From Castanea sativa (Eukaryota; Streptophyta; Magnoliopsida; Fagales; Fagaceae), in the NCBI RefSeq assembly GCF_040712315.1, contig NC_134023.1, positions 68,794,757-68,858,756 on the forward strand: a stretch of 64,000 nt of DNA, read 5' to 3'. The notes under the pieces were generated by a model that was given only the letters and a program-made list of their open reading frames with translations, was not told where the DNA came from and did not search any database. Position 1 is the first letter of the stretch; every line of letters starts with the position of its first letter. A program made the translations under genes and the position numbers. This document shows positions 45,932-57,510 of the stretch, piece after piece.

Positions 45932-47767
45932 CACTACAACAAACATAAGCTTTTTCAACATATTTTTATCTATAGTCACTAAAAATGTTGATAAAAGCCT
46001 TTAGTTTCTACATTTGTACTCAATTGTTGAAAAATTCACATATGTATTTCTGCAGTTGACATAACTATTGAAATAAGTAGTAATAAATTCACACATATAT
46101 TTCCACAATTGGCATAACTGTTGAAATAAGCGGTAAATAAGTGGTGAGAAATTCATATGCCAAGTGATTAAACAGTGCTAATTTATATCAACAATTGGAT
46201 GAATGTTGAAAAAGAGAATTTAAATAATTTTTATCAAAGGTTATAAACGTCGAAAATAAAAACACGGAGCTTTTACAACTTTTATATATTTACCCTACGA
46301 TCACTCCCTCTCTCACTCTATATCTCGTTCTCACTCTCTCTCTCTCTCATAGGTCAATTTTCTTGTTATTCTCTAGGCAACCAAATAGAATTCAATCACT
46401 CCCTCTCTCTTTCTCTATATCTAGCTCTTGCTCTCGCTTTCTCTCCTCATAGGTTTGGGCGGTTTTTCCTATTATTTTCTAGGCAACCAAACAAATTCTC
46501 GACTCAATTTTTCTATTTTTCTCCCTCCGATTAGGTATCTATTCTATTTCTCTCAACTTCACTATTCTAAAAACTTATTTATGATCAGTTTGTTTTTTCT
46601 TAGACTCGAATTTTGCCCATTCTTTGTTATTTGCTTGAAAGATTTTGAACTTTTGTGGATTTTGTTCTTGACTTTGAAATGTTATGTTAAAATTGAATTT
46701 GTGGTTGTGTATTGTGTGCTTTCGATGTGATTGCAAGTGCAATGGGGGTTCAGCTCAATGCATGGTCAAGGAGAGTTCAAATTTCACTATTTGTGGGATT
46801 GAAAGCTTGAACGTGTGTGAGTTCAAATTACAAGTGCTTGGTAAGTCCATTTGCCTTTTAATTTGTGTTATGTCTCTTTGCCATATTCACATGAAGTGGG
46901 TTTTGATATATTGATACATCTCTTGTCTTGTCTCTAGGCTCCTGAGCTCACCAACATGTCCAATTCTCGATGCTTTGGGGAAGAAGCTTCCTTTGAGATA
47001 GCAGTTGGCTTAAATGGCCGTGTTTGGGTATACATCCTGTTCTTGAGGCCCTCCTATTTGTAGTTGGGTTAGACAGTCACCAGTTTCCAATTTTTTTAGT
47101 CTATGAGATTATGACCTTCTCTTGATATGGGCTTAAGGAATCCAAATCTTTTGTCCCACTTTTCCTGCTCCACTCTATACTCCACTGATAAAAACTTGTC
47201 ACGTGTTCACCTAATTAATTAAATACTACTATTAATTAATAACGGTAGCATTAATAAGTCAATAATGATAGTATTTAATTAATTAGGTGAACACGTGACA
47301 AGTTTTTATCGGTGGAGTATAAAGTGGAGCAGGAAAAGTGGGACAAAAGATTTGAACTCACGCCCTCCTATTTGTAAGGACTGCACAAACACTATTTGGA
47401 AAACTTACATTTCAAACCTTATAGGTTTGTGGGTGCATCAAATTAAACTCCGAGGTTTGGAATGGTGATAAATTTTTTTTTTTTTTAACAAGAAAATACT
47501 TATTTCAACAGTTGGGTGCCTATGGATAAAAGTAATAAGCATACTTTAATCTATATATATGTGTATATATTTCGACAGTTATTAACCATTGATAAATGTG
47601 TAATACTTTTTTCAACGGTTGTATAGGCTGTAGAAAAATGTTCTCGACACGGTCTTTAATAACAGTTCTCTACGATAATTCCAACCGTTGAAAATATTTT
47701 TTTCAACGGTTTTTAATACTTTTTTCAATGGTTTCAACCATTGAAAATAGCCAAGTTTCTTGTAGTG
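45932..47767 (+). mobile_element. non-autonomous CACTA element nested in a hAT-like element
   Basis: Left end CACTACAACAAACATAAGC and right end CAAGTTTCTTGTAGTG are CACTA inverted repeats. Subterminal words of the TTTTTCAAC / TGTTGAAAAA type recur at both sides. Flanking triplets CAA and AAA match in two of three bases. CT-rich tracts lie at 46315-46445. Several short frames (46428-46914) are not recognisable as transposase. Confidence 0.75.
47147..47357. mobile_element. long foldback MITE inside the CACTA element
   Basis: Near-perfect inverted arms of about 90 bp: AATCTTTTGTCCCACTTTTC at left and GAAAAGTGGGACAAAAGATT at right, with CACGTGTTCACCTAATTAAT and its complement inside. No clear target duplication. 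Confidence 0.85.
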
Positions 47768-47859
47768 AAAACCTTATACCTTCTTTCTCATCAATAAGCC
47801 TAGCTAGCCTCACTCAAATAGCAACTATCCAACCCAAAAACTAAACAAAAATAATAAAA

Positions 47860-48252
47860 ACATTCACAATGGTGATTGTATTTTAGCAACAACAAAAAAA
47901 GCTATTTTACCACCAAAGAACCAAAAAAATCATGTGTCATTGGAGAAGCTAAAGCTAAATTTTTTGCAAGTACAATAAACTAGTATAAATACTAGTTAAC
48001 TGTAGCAAGTTGTTAAAATAAAATACAATATTTTATTAAGATTATATCTCTTCCTTCAATTAAAAAACTCAAATTCTCACTCTTCCTTTTTTATTTTAAT
48101 GAGTTGTTTATATTATTTTAAATAAAGTAATAAAAAAATAGAACAATATTTGATATTAAGTGTATTATAAAGTGATGTGGTAAAATAGATAAAGCAGTTT
48201 TTTGAGGTGCTAAAATTTAAAATTTTTAGCACCACCACTATGAATGCTCTAA
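47860..48252. mobile_element. small MITE (ATTCACAATGGTG ends)
   Basis: Left ACATTCACAATGGTGATTG pairs with right CACCACTATGAATGCT. Interior words TAAAATAGATAAAG match 29270-29290. Confidence 0.55.
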
Positions 48253-48480
48253 CTTCAATAACAAAAAATCCTAGTTAGCCTAGTATTAGAAAAACTTTAT
48301 TTTGTTTTTGTTTTTGTTTTTGTCTTTGTTGGTAAATGATTTCATTTTAATGTATTTAGAAAATATAATTTTGAGTATTTATAATTTTTAATACTATCTG
48401 GATGCCTATTTGAAGTTTTAATTTCTTTATACTCTAGTCCCCACTAGTTTAAAATCTTGTGTCCGTCCCTATGTAATATT

Positions 48481-49720
48481 ATATGATTCTCTTTTATATA
48501 AAGGGAATTAAGATTATTGTATAAAGAGAATTAAGATTCGAAACTTATTTTTTAATAAATTATTAAAAAAATAGAAAAATGATATTAGAGAGATCCTAGT
48601 TCTTTGTTATCATTTTCCATTCTCACTTTATTATCTTCCTTATCACTCTCCTAATAATGTTTTTTTTAATATGAACTCCTAATAAAATATGGACAAAGTT
48701 TAGCCATAAAATTGGTTGTAACCTAAAACTACAACCTTACTCAATATTTTCTTATTGGAGGTGAATTTTGATAAATCCACCATTAAATTACATTTTCTTC
48801 TTATATCTTCCATGCTTGCAAAATTTCGATAAATTAAAGATCAATAACTATGTCATCAATAAATTATTGAAATTGCAAGTTTATATAGTGTAAAATTATG
48901 TATAAAATATAAGCTTATAAATCATAAGGTAAATAATATCAGATTGGAATAAAATTGGACATGTGTATTAAGAGCGTAAAAAACATACAATTTAATGATT
49001 AGATTTTCAAAATATGTAGTAATTTTAATGATATTGAATAAAATTGTAGCCTTAAACTACAACCAATTTTGTAGTTAAATTTTGTTCATAAAATATTAGT
49101 TCACAAATAAAGTGCTCTTTGTTTTTTTGGTAATTTTTTCTTTTCAAGGAAATAAGCTATTCCAAACATGCAAGTATACATCAAATGGTAAAACATGTGG
49201 AAACTACTAGAGCGTTTGTAACTTGCTTTCATAAGAGAAGTGAATGAACATGCACCTTATGACAAGCTAAACCCAATTGCTACCATTAATTTCAGCTATA
49301 ATATGAACAGAAAAAAAAAAATCAGCTTCGCTAAATAATTATAATAAATAAGCTTTTGTTAATGAGTGTCCTTAGAATACAAATTAAGGTGTATTTAATA
49401 CTCCTTTAAATTGTTTTTTATCAATTCAGAAAAAAAAAAATCAAATTGCACCTTCACAAATATCAATTAAAAAAACACACACACATACAATCATAGTCAA
49501 TTTTATGGATGAAAAACAATGAATTATATTGAAGAAACACAACTTATAATTGAATATTTATTCATTTTTAATTAGAAATGTTAACTAATGCCTTAAAGGC
49601 ATTTGTTAGTAAACCATTTGAAGAAAAATTTTATGAAAAAAGAGAAAAATCAATTAATGTATTGACATTTTTTCAATTTCTCATAAAAGTGGTATAAAAA
49701 CTTTTTTTAAATAGTTTATT
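48481..49720. other. intergenic, nothing recognised
   Basis: AT-rich with no coding signal. Confidence 0.4.
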
Positions 49721-49731
49721 ACAATTACTCT

Positions 49732-49836
49732 TTTTTTTTATACAAGATAAAATTCTACTCTAACCTAATCTAAGTGTATATATGTGTAAAACTCCCTCCT
49801 AGAGACTTGAACCCCGACCCTTACCCCCCACATCCC
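49732..49836 (-). mobile_element. 5'-truncated tRNA-derived SINE
   Basis: Same family as the SINE at 58612-58783. On the minus strand it reads a B-box-like GGGTTCAAGTCTC, AGGAGGGAG, then TTATCTTGTATAAAA and a tail. A perfect 11-bp target duplication ACAATTACTCT flanks it (49721-49731 and 49837-49847). The tRNA head with the A box is missing. Confidence 0.85.
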
Positions 49837-49847
49837 ACAATTACTCT

Positions 49848-50757
49848 AAAAGCACCCGTTACTATAACATTTTTTAATAAGTAGGCTTAGGACATTAATA
49901 ATATTGTTAGAAATTATTGCATAACACTGTTAACATTACATCTAAATATAATCATGCATGAAAGTGAGAGATGGCAATAATATAGAAAGGTGACATGACA
50001 TGAGACTTGAAATTAAGTGTCTGAACTCTGGAGTTGAAAGGACGAGGACAGATTTTACAATTTTCCACGTGTCACCATTTGCAATTAATTTGCCACATAA
50101 GAGGTATCATGTAACTAACTAAATGAGAGAGTCTGATTCCACAAATATAGTAGTGCTTGTTTGATTCCACAAATTTGTTGTAATTTGTTATTAGCAAAAG
50201 CATATTCGATAAGAAAATAAAATAACTACTTAAATCAGTAATATTTAACTCAACTCAAAGCCCACATCAGCAGGCAACACTAATCAAAATTCATTATCAT
50301 CATTATGTATTATAATCATGCACACTCAACCAAATCTCATAAGCCAAACTCACATACTATACAAACAACACTCAAAAACAAAGCAAATATAAACAAAACC
50401 TTTTAAAAATTAACTCACAAACCTCACGCTCGCGCCACACGCACACAAATTAACAATCCAAAAACTCTACTACACTCGATAACTCTCCAGGACATAATAA
50501 ACAGACTCAAACTACTATAACCCACTCTATATTCTTCTAATTAAGATTCATTTCCTTTCCTCATGCGGGAGGGCCCTTGGACAAAAGCTACCAAATTTTG
50601 CAACAATGTCTATTTTTAAATCTTCAAATTTATTCCTTAACATGGATAAAGAAAATAATCAATTAATTCTTTGATAAGGAACTTTTCTTCTATACTTAGG
50701 AAAATTTCTTTACTTCCAAACAACGATAAACCATTTCCTTTATGTCAAAGAAAATCC
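49848..50757. other. intergenic; part duplicated upstream of the dioxygenase
   Basis: 50100-50170 (GAGGTATCATGTAACTAACT, CCACAAATATAGTAGTGC) recurs at 52385-52460 next to the dioxygenase promoter. No gene. Confidence 0.5.
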
Positions 50758-51394
50758 CAAGGGCGGCTTGATGCATTTGGGGGCCTAAGACGAAAATTGA
50801 TTATCTTATTTTATATATAAAATTATTATTAATCAACATGAACCGCATAGAATTTAAAAAAAAAAAAAAAAAAAGTTTATAAACACAAAAAAATTTGACA
50901 AAACTTTTTACATTTGTTGATGTGACAGATTGATAGTAGTGAGTAAAAGAGTGATGTCAGTGGTGAATCTAGTTGAAAACTAATAAAAGTTTGCTAACTT
51001 GACTATTGTGAAAAATGTTGTGAATTGCTTTTTTTTTTTTTTTTCTTTTAGAAGTGTTACATTCAGAATATTTTTCATGACAAATCTTAGATGTTAAGTT
51101 GCTTCTTGTTTTCTAGTTGAACCTACCACTAAAATTATATTTTAATTTGCTACCAATAACAACCTTTAATAATTTGCTATTAAGATTTTTTGTAAAATGT
51201 TGTGAAAAATGTTGTGGACATAACATTTTTTTTCTCTTTTTTATTTGTTTTTCATTTGATAAGAAAATATTATTTTTTTTATTAGTTAATATTTTGGCTT
51301 AATTAATACTATTAATTAAAATTTAGGGGCCTTTTTTTTCACTTGGGGCCTTAGGCGGCCGCATCAATAGCTTATACCATTGAGCCGGCCCTGT
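50758..51394. mobile_element. hAT-type non-autonomous element
   Basis: Ends CAAGGGCGGCTTGATG and CATTGAGCCGGCCCTGT are inverted repeats, followed inward by GGGGGCCTAAGAC / GGGGCCTTAGGCGG. Flanking 8-mers GAAAATCC and CAAAATCC differ in one base. Confidence 0.75.
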
Positions 51395-51449
51395 CAAAAT
51401 CCAAACCAAATTAGAATGGAAATTTGTGTCAAATTCTACGTGTATCATC

Positions 51450-52035
51450 CAAGGAAGTTAGTTTCATACCGTACTGGCCAGTATGGTCGAAATTTTCCGT
51501 TCCACTTTCATTTCATACTGGATTTAATACCGGCCATACCGGAGCTGTTTCGACCGTACTGGGATAAATACCGGATTCCGGCCGGTAAGTGCATTTCGGA
51601 CTGAAGCAAAAATCTTTGATTTATTTGTAAACTTTTAGGAAAAGAGAGAGTTGCTTTGTAAATTTTGAGAGAGAGGAACGCTGACAAGAAGAAGTAGAAT
51701 AGGAAGAAGAAGCAATTAAAGTAAGAAGCAGCACCAGATTTGTCGTCATTGTTGATCACCCAAGCAGCACCAGATCAGTTCACCTGTGGTCTCTTCTCTC
51801 TTTTATTATTCTTCTCTCTTTTATTCTTCTTCCTCTTTTATCTGCTCAAGACTTCCCTCTCCGGTTTTCCCTCAATTTATCTGCTCAAGACTTCAAGCCC
51901 ATGTGAATATCTGACACTAATTTGAAATGTGATAGGACTTTAGCTCTAATATTATTATTATATTACTATTATTAATGTTAAGTAAGTTGATGGGACTTGC
52001 CACTCCAGCACTCACCCACCCATAGTCATGTTGAA

Positions 52036-52088
<53 letters not shown>

Positions 52089-52359
52089 TTAAATAACAAC
52101 AATGATACACACTAAAATATATTTTCGTTGGTTTTTTTTTTTATATATATATTAACTTGTTGGTTTTTCTAAAGTATATATTATTGTTGTTATTATTGAT
52201 TAGATGAGTTACATAAATTTATCATTTTAAAATTATATATATATATATATATATATAAGCGGTAATCCCGAAACGGTACATCGGTATTAACCGATATTCG
52301 AAATATATCGTACCGCTGACCAAATCAGTACAACCTCCGATACGGTATTGACTTCCTTA
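51450..52359 (-). mobile_element. hAT-type element of the GGTACCGGTA family
   Basis: Ends CAAGGAAGTTAG and TTGACTTCCTTA are inverted repeats, with a perfect 8-bp target duplication GTATCATC (51442-51449 and 52360-52367). The interior carries CCGGCCATACCGG-type words and a (TA)n run at 52038-52086. It matches 40405-41000 in reverse. Confidence 0.8.
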
Positions 52360-52609
52360 GTATCATCACATGCGATTCGCCACAGTAGGGGTATCATGTA
52401 AGTAACTAAGTATGAGAGAGTACCGATTCCACAAATATAGTTGTGCTTGTTTGATTTCCAGAAATCAGTCAAAAATCATGCACTTATTGAGCATTACATC
52501 ATGTAAACTAAAATCATGCACACTGGTAAAGATTGAATCTCATGCATTGATTTGTATGGTCATAATTGGGGGGTACCCAATGAAATCATGAGAGAATTAT
52601 TGTATGCGT

Positions 52610-52760
52610 AGATGGCTGTATCCCCACGTGCAAGCTGGTCCTTCTAAGAGTGAGTCACACATTATTACAATACAACAATAATTTCACATTGTGAAAACGT
52701 AAGGATATGGACCCCAATTCACCTCTATAAAAACCCAAAAACCCACCCCATTCTCGCCAT
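52610..52760 (+). promoter_or_regulatory. promoter of the dioxygenase gene
   Basis: A G-box core CACGTG (about 52616-52621) and a TATA box CTATAAAAACCC (about 52724) lie upstream of the ATG at 52821, leaving a leader of roughly 65 nt with a TTGTTG repeat. The promoter looks intact although the coding region is damaged. G-boxes bind bZIP or bHLH factors; use here is inferred. Confidence 0.6.
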
Positions 52761-53392
52761 CACAAACTCAAACAACTGTTTCTTATTATTGTTGTTGTTG
52801 TTACTATCATTGTAACGGAAATGGAGCTCAAGGTGATCGACCTGAAGGCCTATCTGGCGGTGATGGACAAACTGGACGGCCAGCCGTCAAAGATAACTGA
52901 GCAACTGGGACCTGAACTGACTAGGTTGTGTAAGGAAGTGGCTAGTTCTTTGAGAGGAGCTGGGGCTGTGGTGGTAAGGGACCCAAGGTGTTCGGAGGAG
53001 GAGAATGAAAAGTTCATTGAGATGATGGAGAGGTACTATGAGAGCCCTGTGGAGTACAAGCGGCCCCAGGAGCGACCAGACTTTCATTATCTACTTTCAT
53101 TATCAGGTTTGCTTTGTTTGATTTTGTTGAATACATGACATGAAAGTTGAAATTTGTATTCTAATGTGTTAGACCTGCTACGATATATACACACATCATG
53201 TCAAGTCCACTATATAGAAACATTGAATTATTAAAATTTGTGAGGATGGTTAGATAAGAAACTATTGGGAGGAATTGAAAGAAAGTGTAGGGAAAAATAA
53301 TAGGATTTTTTTTTTATTTTAGACGATTGAATAGTGTTCGGATTTAGAGCATCACATTCTTAAAAAAATAAAATCAAATCAAATAATAAAAT

Positions 53393-53420
53393 AAGAAGAA
53401 GAAGAAGAATAAAAAGAAGA

Positions 53421-53453
<33 letters not shown>
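53393..53453. repeat. (GAA)n(GA)n microsatellite in dioxygenase intron 1
   Basis: Interrupted GAA repeats followed by about 15 GA units. Confidence 0.9.
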
Positions 53454-53457
<4 letters not shown>

Positions 53458-53643
53458 TAGAGCATATCTCCTAGGAAAGGAAAGGTTTTGATCCATATTT
53501 TAACAAAAATGTATTTTCCTGTTTTAGTTCATTACCTTTCCAAATCAACTCAAGACAAACTTTTCCTTTTTTTTTTGATATTTTATTTTAAAAGATGGTT
53601 GAATATTTTATTAAAACAGATATATAAATTTATTTATTGCAGA

Positions 53644-54617
53644 TGAAAACTCGGATTTGTGCTAAAACACAAAAGTTTGTTTAGACCCTAAATTTAAAGT
53701 TATGGCTAGATTGTTTTTACACTAACTTATCTAAGTGCAGAACAAGAGTAAATAAAGCGTAATCACCGAATCTACTCTAGTGCATACATATGAATAATAA
53801 ACAATAAAAGTAAAGCACAAGAGTAAGGAAAGAAATATACAAATACAAGATAACACCAAGATGTGTTATCAAAGAGGAAACTGAAGAACTCAGCGAAAAA
53901 CCTCTCTGAAACCCTCCAAGCCTAGTTTACCCAATGTACTTGAGCCCTCCAAGTTCCTGCTACCAACGGACTTCTCAGAATCTTGTCTTCACTAGTTTTC
54001 AGGATCCCGCAATATGCTAGATTGCATCCACCAAGCCTCGCCGGCTTCTTTTAGCAAATTCCGCAATAACCTGTGTGGGTTATATTTTGATACAAATCTC
54101 CTCTCAAGGTATGACACTGGAAGAGGGAAGAAAAAGAAGCTACAATGATTTCTCATTAAATATGAGCAGCTCTCTCTCCAAAAGATGGGTGTGTAGTGTT
54201 GTAGAAAACCTATTTAGGGTTTTTCTCTCTGAATGGTCTCCTTTAATTTTGTGAGTAATGAGGGTGTATATAGTATAAGTGAAGAGTAAGAAAATCACAC
54301 TTAAAACCCTTCAAGCAGAGAGTTTCGTAGGTACTTCATGGGTTGGCCCTACTAGCAAGATAGTCATGAAATTGACAGCCTAGCACGACTCTTCAACTTC
54401 TAACATGTGCTTCTCACGTAGTATTTTCGCAAGTTATTCTTCTTGCGAGTTAGTCGCAAAACTACACTGATTCTTCAATTTATACTCGATTCTTCACCAA
54501 CTTATTACTAAACAATAAAATCCTACAAAATACAAGGAACAAAATTAAAGCAATTACAACACTTTTTATCATAGAATAAAGTCAACATAAATCATAGTTG
54601 TAAATCACAACTTTACA
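53644..54617 (-). mobile_element. solo LTR in dioxygenase intron 1
   Basis: Plus-strand ends TGAAAACTCGG and AACTTTACA (TG...CA). Flanking 5-mers GCAGA and ACAGA differ in one base. It matches the LTR at 57325-58410 (CCTCCAAGCCTAGTYTACCC, CAATGTACTTGAGCCCTCC, TTGTAAATCACAA). The GGGTCTAAACAAAC word near the minus-strand 3' end sets the orientation. No internal domain. Confidence 0.8.
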
Positions 54618-54726
54618 ACAGACAAAATTGTTAGCATCGATACAGAACAAACCTTGTCACCCCAAAAAAAATCTTTTGAGAAAAAAATTAGTAATAATCA
54701 ATGACGAGCAGTCCATATCATTTGAT

Positions 54727-54880
54727 CAAATTCTTAGGTACTCTTGGAATATAAAAAAAATTGTGTTTCCCCTTCTCACATTCATGGTAGACCATACCGT
54801 GAATTTAATGAATAGATCCAATATGATTGTAAAATGAGGGAGCGTCATTCTCCATACTCTGGAAGCACCTAAGAATTACT
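54727..54880. mobile_element. second copy of the Mutator-type MITE
   Basis: ATTCTTAGGTACTCTTGG at left and GGAAGCACCTAAGAATTAC at right are inverted; the inner TTCTCACATTCATGGT matches 32490. No target duplication can be read. Confidence 0.65.
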
Positions 54881-56894
54881 CGAAATGGAAGGTGGTATCT
54901 TATGTTCTCAATACAAGCAATATAACATTTAGAAGTAGTATTCTACATGTAGTGAAAACACAAGATTTTTCTCAAAAGGTGGGAGGGTTAATTTAACACC
55001 TTTAAAAATCTTTAAATAACCATATTATAAAGTTCTTAAAATATTGATTATTTATTGTTAAGTAATTTTATTAAAATCTTAATCTTTTGCTTCTCTTATT
55101 CCTACCAATAAATCAAGTAGTTGACTAAACACTAATTGAAGGCTTCCTTATATACAGACAGAACATTAAAGGATGAATTGAGCATAACTAAAATACCATC
55201 ATGTCTGTCTTGTTGTTGGCACCAATTTAGCATGTGAGTTTGCATTGATTTATTAAAATATTGAAAATAATCTCTTACACAATTGGAGATAATAGGTTGG
55301 CATAACACCAGAGAAAGTAGAAATTCCAAGGTTCTTGGTTGATGAAGAAATGCAGGAGAAAGTAAAAGCAATGCCCAAAGAATCCCAACCAGCCACTTTC
55401 GTAGGCTCAGATCTCAAGTGGCGTTACATGTGGAGCGTGGGTCCTCGTCCTTCAAAAACCCGATTTAAGGTCTCACATCTTCACCTTCTCCTTCAATTTC
55501 ATATTTTATACATTTTCTTTTGACTCTTTTTATTTCACATACAATTTCACATAATACAATTTGAAAATCCCTAATTTTTCTTTTAAGGGCAATATTGTCT
55601 CCATTTAACAATGAAAAATTCAACTACTTAATTAATCGTGTACAGAATGTCACATAATTTAAAATTAAATGACATGATTATAGATGCATGATGCATGATG
55701 CATTTTTATTAGATTTGTAATATTTAATCTGAATACATCATTTCTATTGAAGATGGGTCCTTTTAGACTAATACTTAATTTGTTGTGTTGTTTTTCGTCT
55801 TTTAAATGTCATCTTTCTTGTGCAGGAACTCAATGGAGCTCCTGTCATACCCGAAAGTTTTCCTGGATGGACTGAAACCATGATTCATGGGGATATAAAA
55901 GATAGCGGCCACAGAAGTAACTCATCACCTAGCTTGGTTCAGTTCACTTGTAATGCTTTTTTATGCATGTTGTTTAATGTTATTGTGTACCCAAAATTTT
56001 TTTGTTCAGGTTGTAGCTGAAATGGCAGCAATGGGTTTTGGCTTGCCAAAGGATGCATTCACATCTCTTATGAAGCAGGATACGTATTCAACAGTTCAAT
56101 TGGCTTTTCCTTTTTCTTTTTCTTTTTCTTTTTGTTTTTTGGCATATTTAATTTATGCGTAATTTAATTTTTAGTCTGACAGGAAATGATTAATTAAGGC
56201 ATGGTATGAGTCATATTTTTTTTTCATTTCCATTATTATGCAATAATATTAAGAGAGATGCTACGTCTACAACATTTTTACTGCAAATCACAGGTAGTTA
56301 GTTGTTATTGGTTCAAATTTAAACCTAACACTAAGATTACTTTTTTGCCCAAACAATAATAACCAGTAACAACCTGCCACTTAGGATTTATTGTAAAAAT
56401 ATTGTGAAAATGTTGTGGACATATTATTTCTCTAATATTAATATGTACTTTTTATAACGAGTGCCATTCCTTTGAAAAACCAGGGGCCGCATGTTCTTGG
56501 TCCAACTGGAAGTGACCTCCAAAGCTATGGCCAGGAAGGAACTGTGCTTGCAGGATATCACTATGACACCAATTTTCTTACCTTTCATGGAAGAAGTAAA
56601 TTCCCAGCTCTAAATATTTGGGTCAAAAATGGGCAAAAAGTTGAGGGGTCGGTTCCTGAAGGATGTCTTCTCATTCAAACGGGAAAGCAGGTAGGAGTAA
56701 TGAAAGAAGAATTTTAGAACAAAAGAAGAATTTTTCAATAATTTATGGACGGAAAACAAATATTTTATATAATAAATATTTTAGTTTTGTGTTTGAAAAT
56801 TGACACATGAATTAAGATTTATATAATAAATTTTGTAATAATAATAACATCACCCATACGAATTCTAAGAAGGTAGGAGCTATATCTCTATATC

Positions 56895-56895
<1 letters not shown>

Positions 56896-56946
<51 letters not shown>
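56896..56946. repeat. (TA)n microsatellite in dioxygenase intron 5
   Basis: About 24 TA units. Confidence 0.9.
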
Positions 56947-56948
<2 letters not shown>

Positions 56949-56954
56949 ACTTTT

Positions 56955-57510
56955 AAGTTGGGCTATTACTTAGCTTGTAAATTTAAAAATGAACATATCA
57001 TGTTTCTATATCTATTTAGTATTATCATAGTAAATTTCAAATCATTTAATCATACATGAAAGCTTGGATTTGTGTTAAAAACACAAGAGCTGTTTAGACC
57101 CCAAATTAAAAAATTATGGTTCAGTGGATTTTACTCGAACTTGAACTAAGTGCGAAATTAAGTAAATGCGAGCGAACAAACAAAACAACTACTCTAAGCC
57201 ATATTCATTAAATCACAGTAGTAAGTTGGGCTATTACTTAGCTTGTAAATTTAAAAATGAACATATCATGTTTCTATATCTATTTAGTATTATCATAGTA
57301 AATTTCAAATCATTTAATCATACATGAAAGCTTGGATTTGTGTTAAAAATATAAGAGCTGTTTAGACCCCAAATTAAAAAATTATAGCTCGATTGATTTT
57401 ACTCAAACTTGAACTAAGTGCAAAATAAAGTAAATGCGAGTGAACAAACAAAACAATTACTCTAAGCCATATTCATTAAAACACAGCAGTAAAATGAAAG
57501 TTAAAAGAGT
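56955..57510. repeat. 278-bp tandem duplication spanning an LTR edge
   Basis: AAGTTGGGCTATTACTTAGC at 56955 recurs at 57233, and the copies run through the start of the LTR at 57325 (CATACATGAAAGCTTGGATT at about 57048 and 57320). The duplication therefore happened after the LTR inserted. Confidence 0.9.

Larger units (their letters stand above)
45835..48472. mobile_element. hAT-like element carrying nested elements
   Basis: Ends AGGGACAGACCCAAGTGGGG and its inverted partner GTGTCCGTCCCTAT. A perfect 8-bp target duplication GTAATATT flanks it (45827-45834 and 48473-48480). The unit is interrupted by a CACTA element (45932-47767) and a small MITE (about 47860-48252). No transposase frame. Confidence 0.8.

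Noticed and set aside
46428..46914. Possible transposase or membrane protein frames inside the CACTA element
   Set aside because: They are 76-100 codons, dominated by CT-rich DNA translated as Leu/Ser/Phe, and show no transposase motif.
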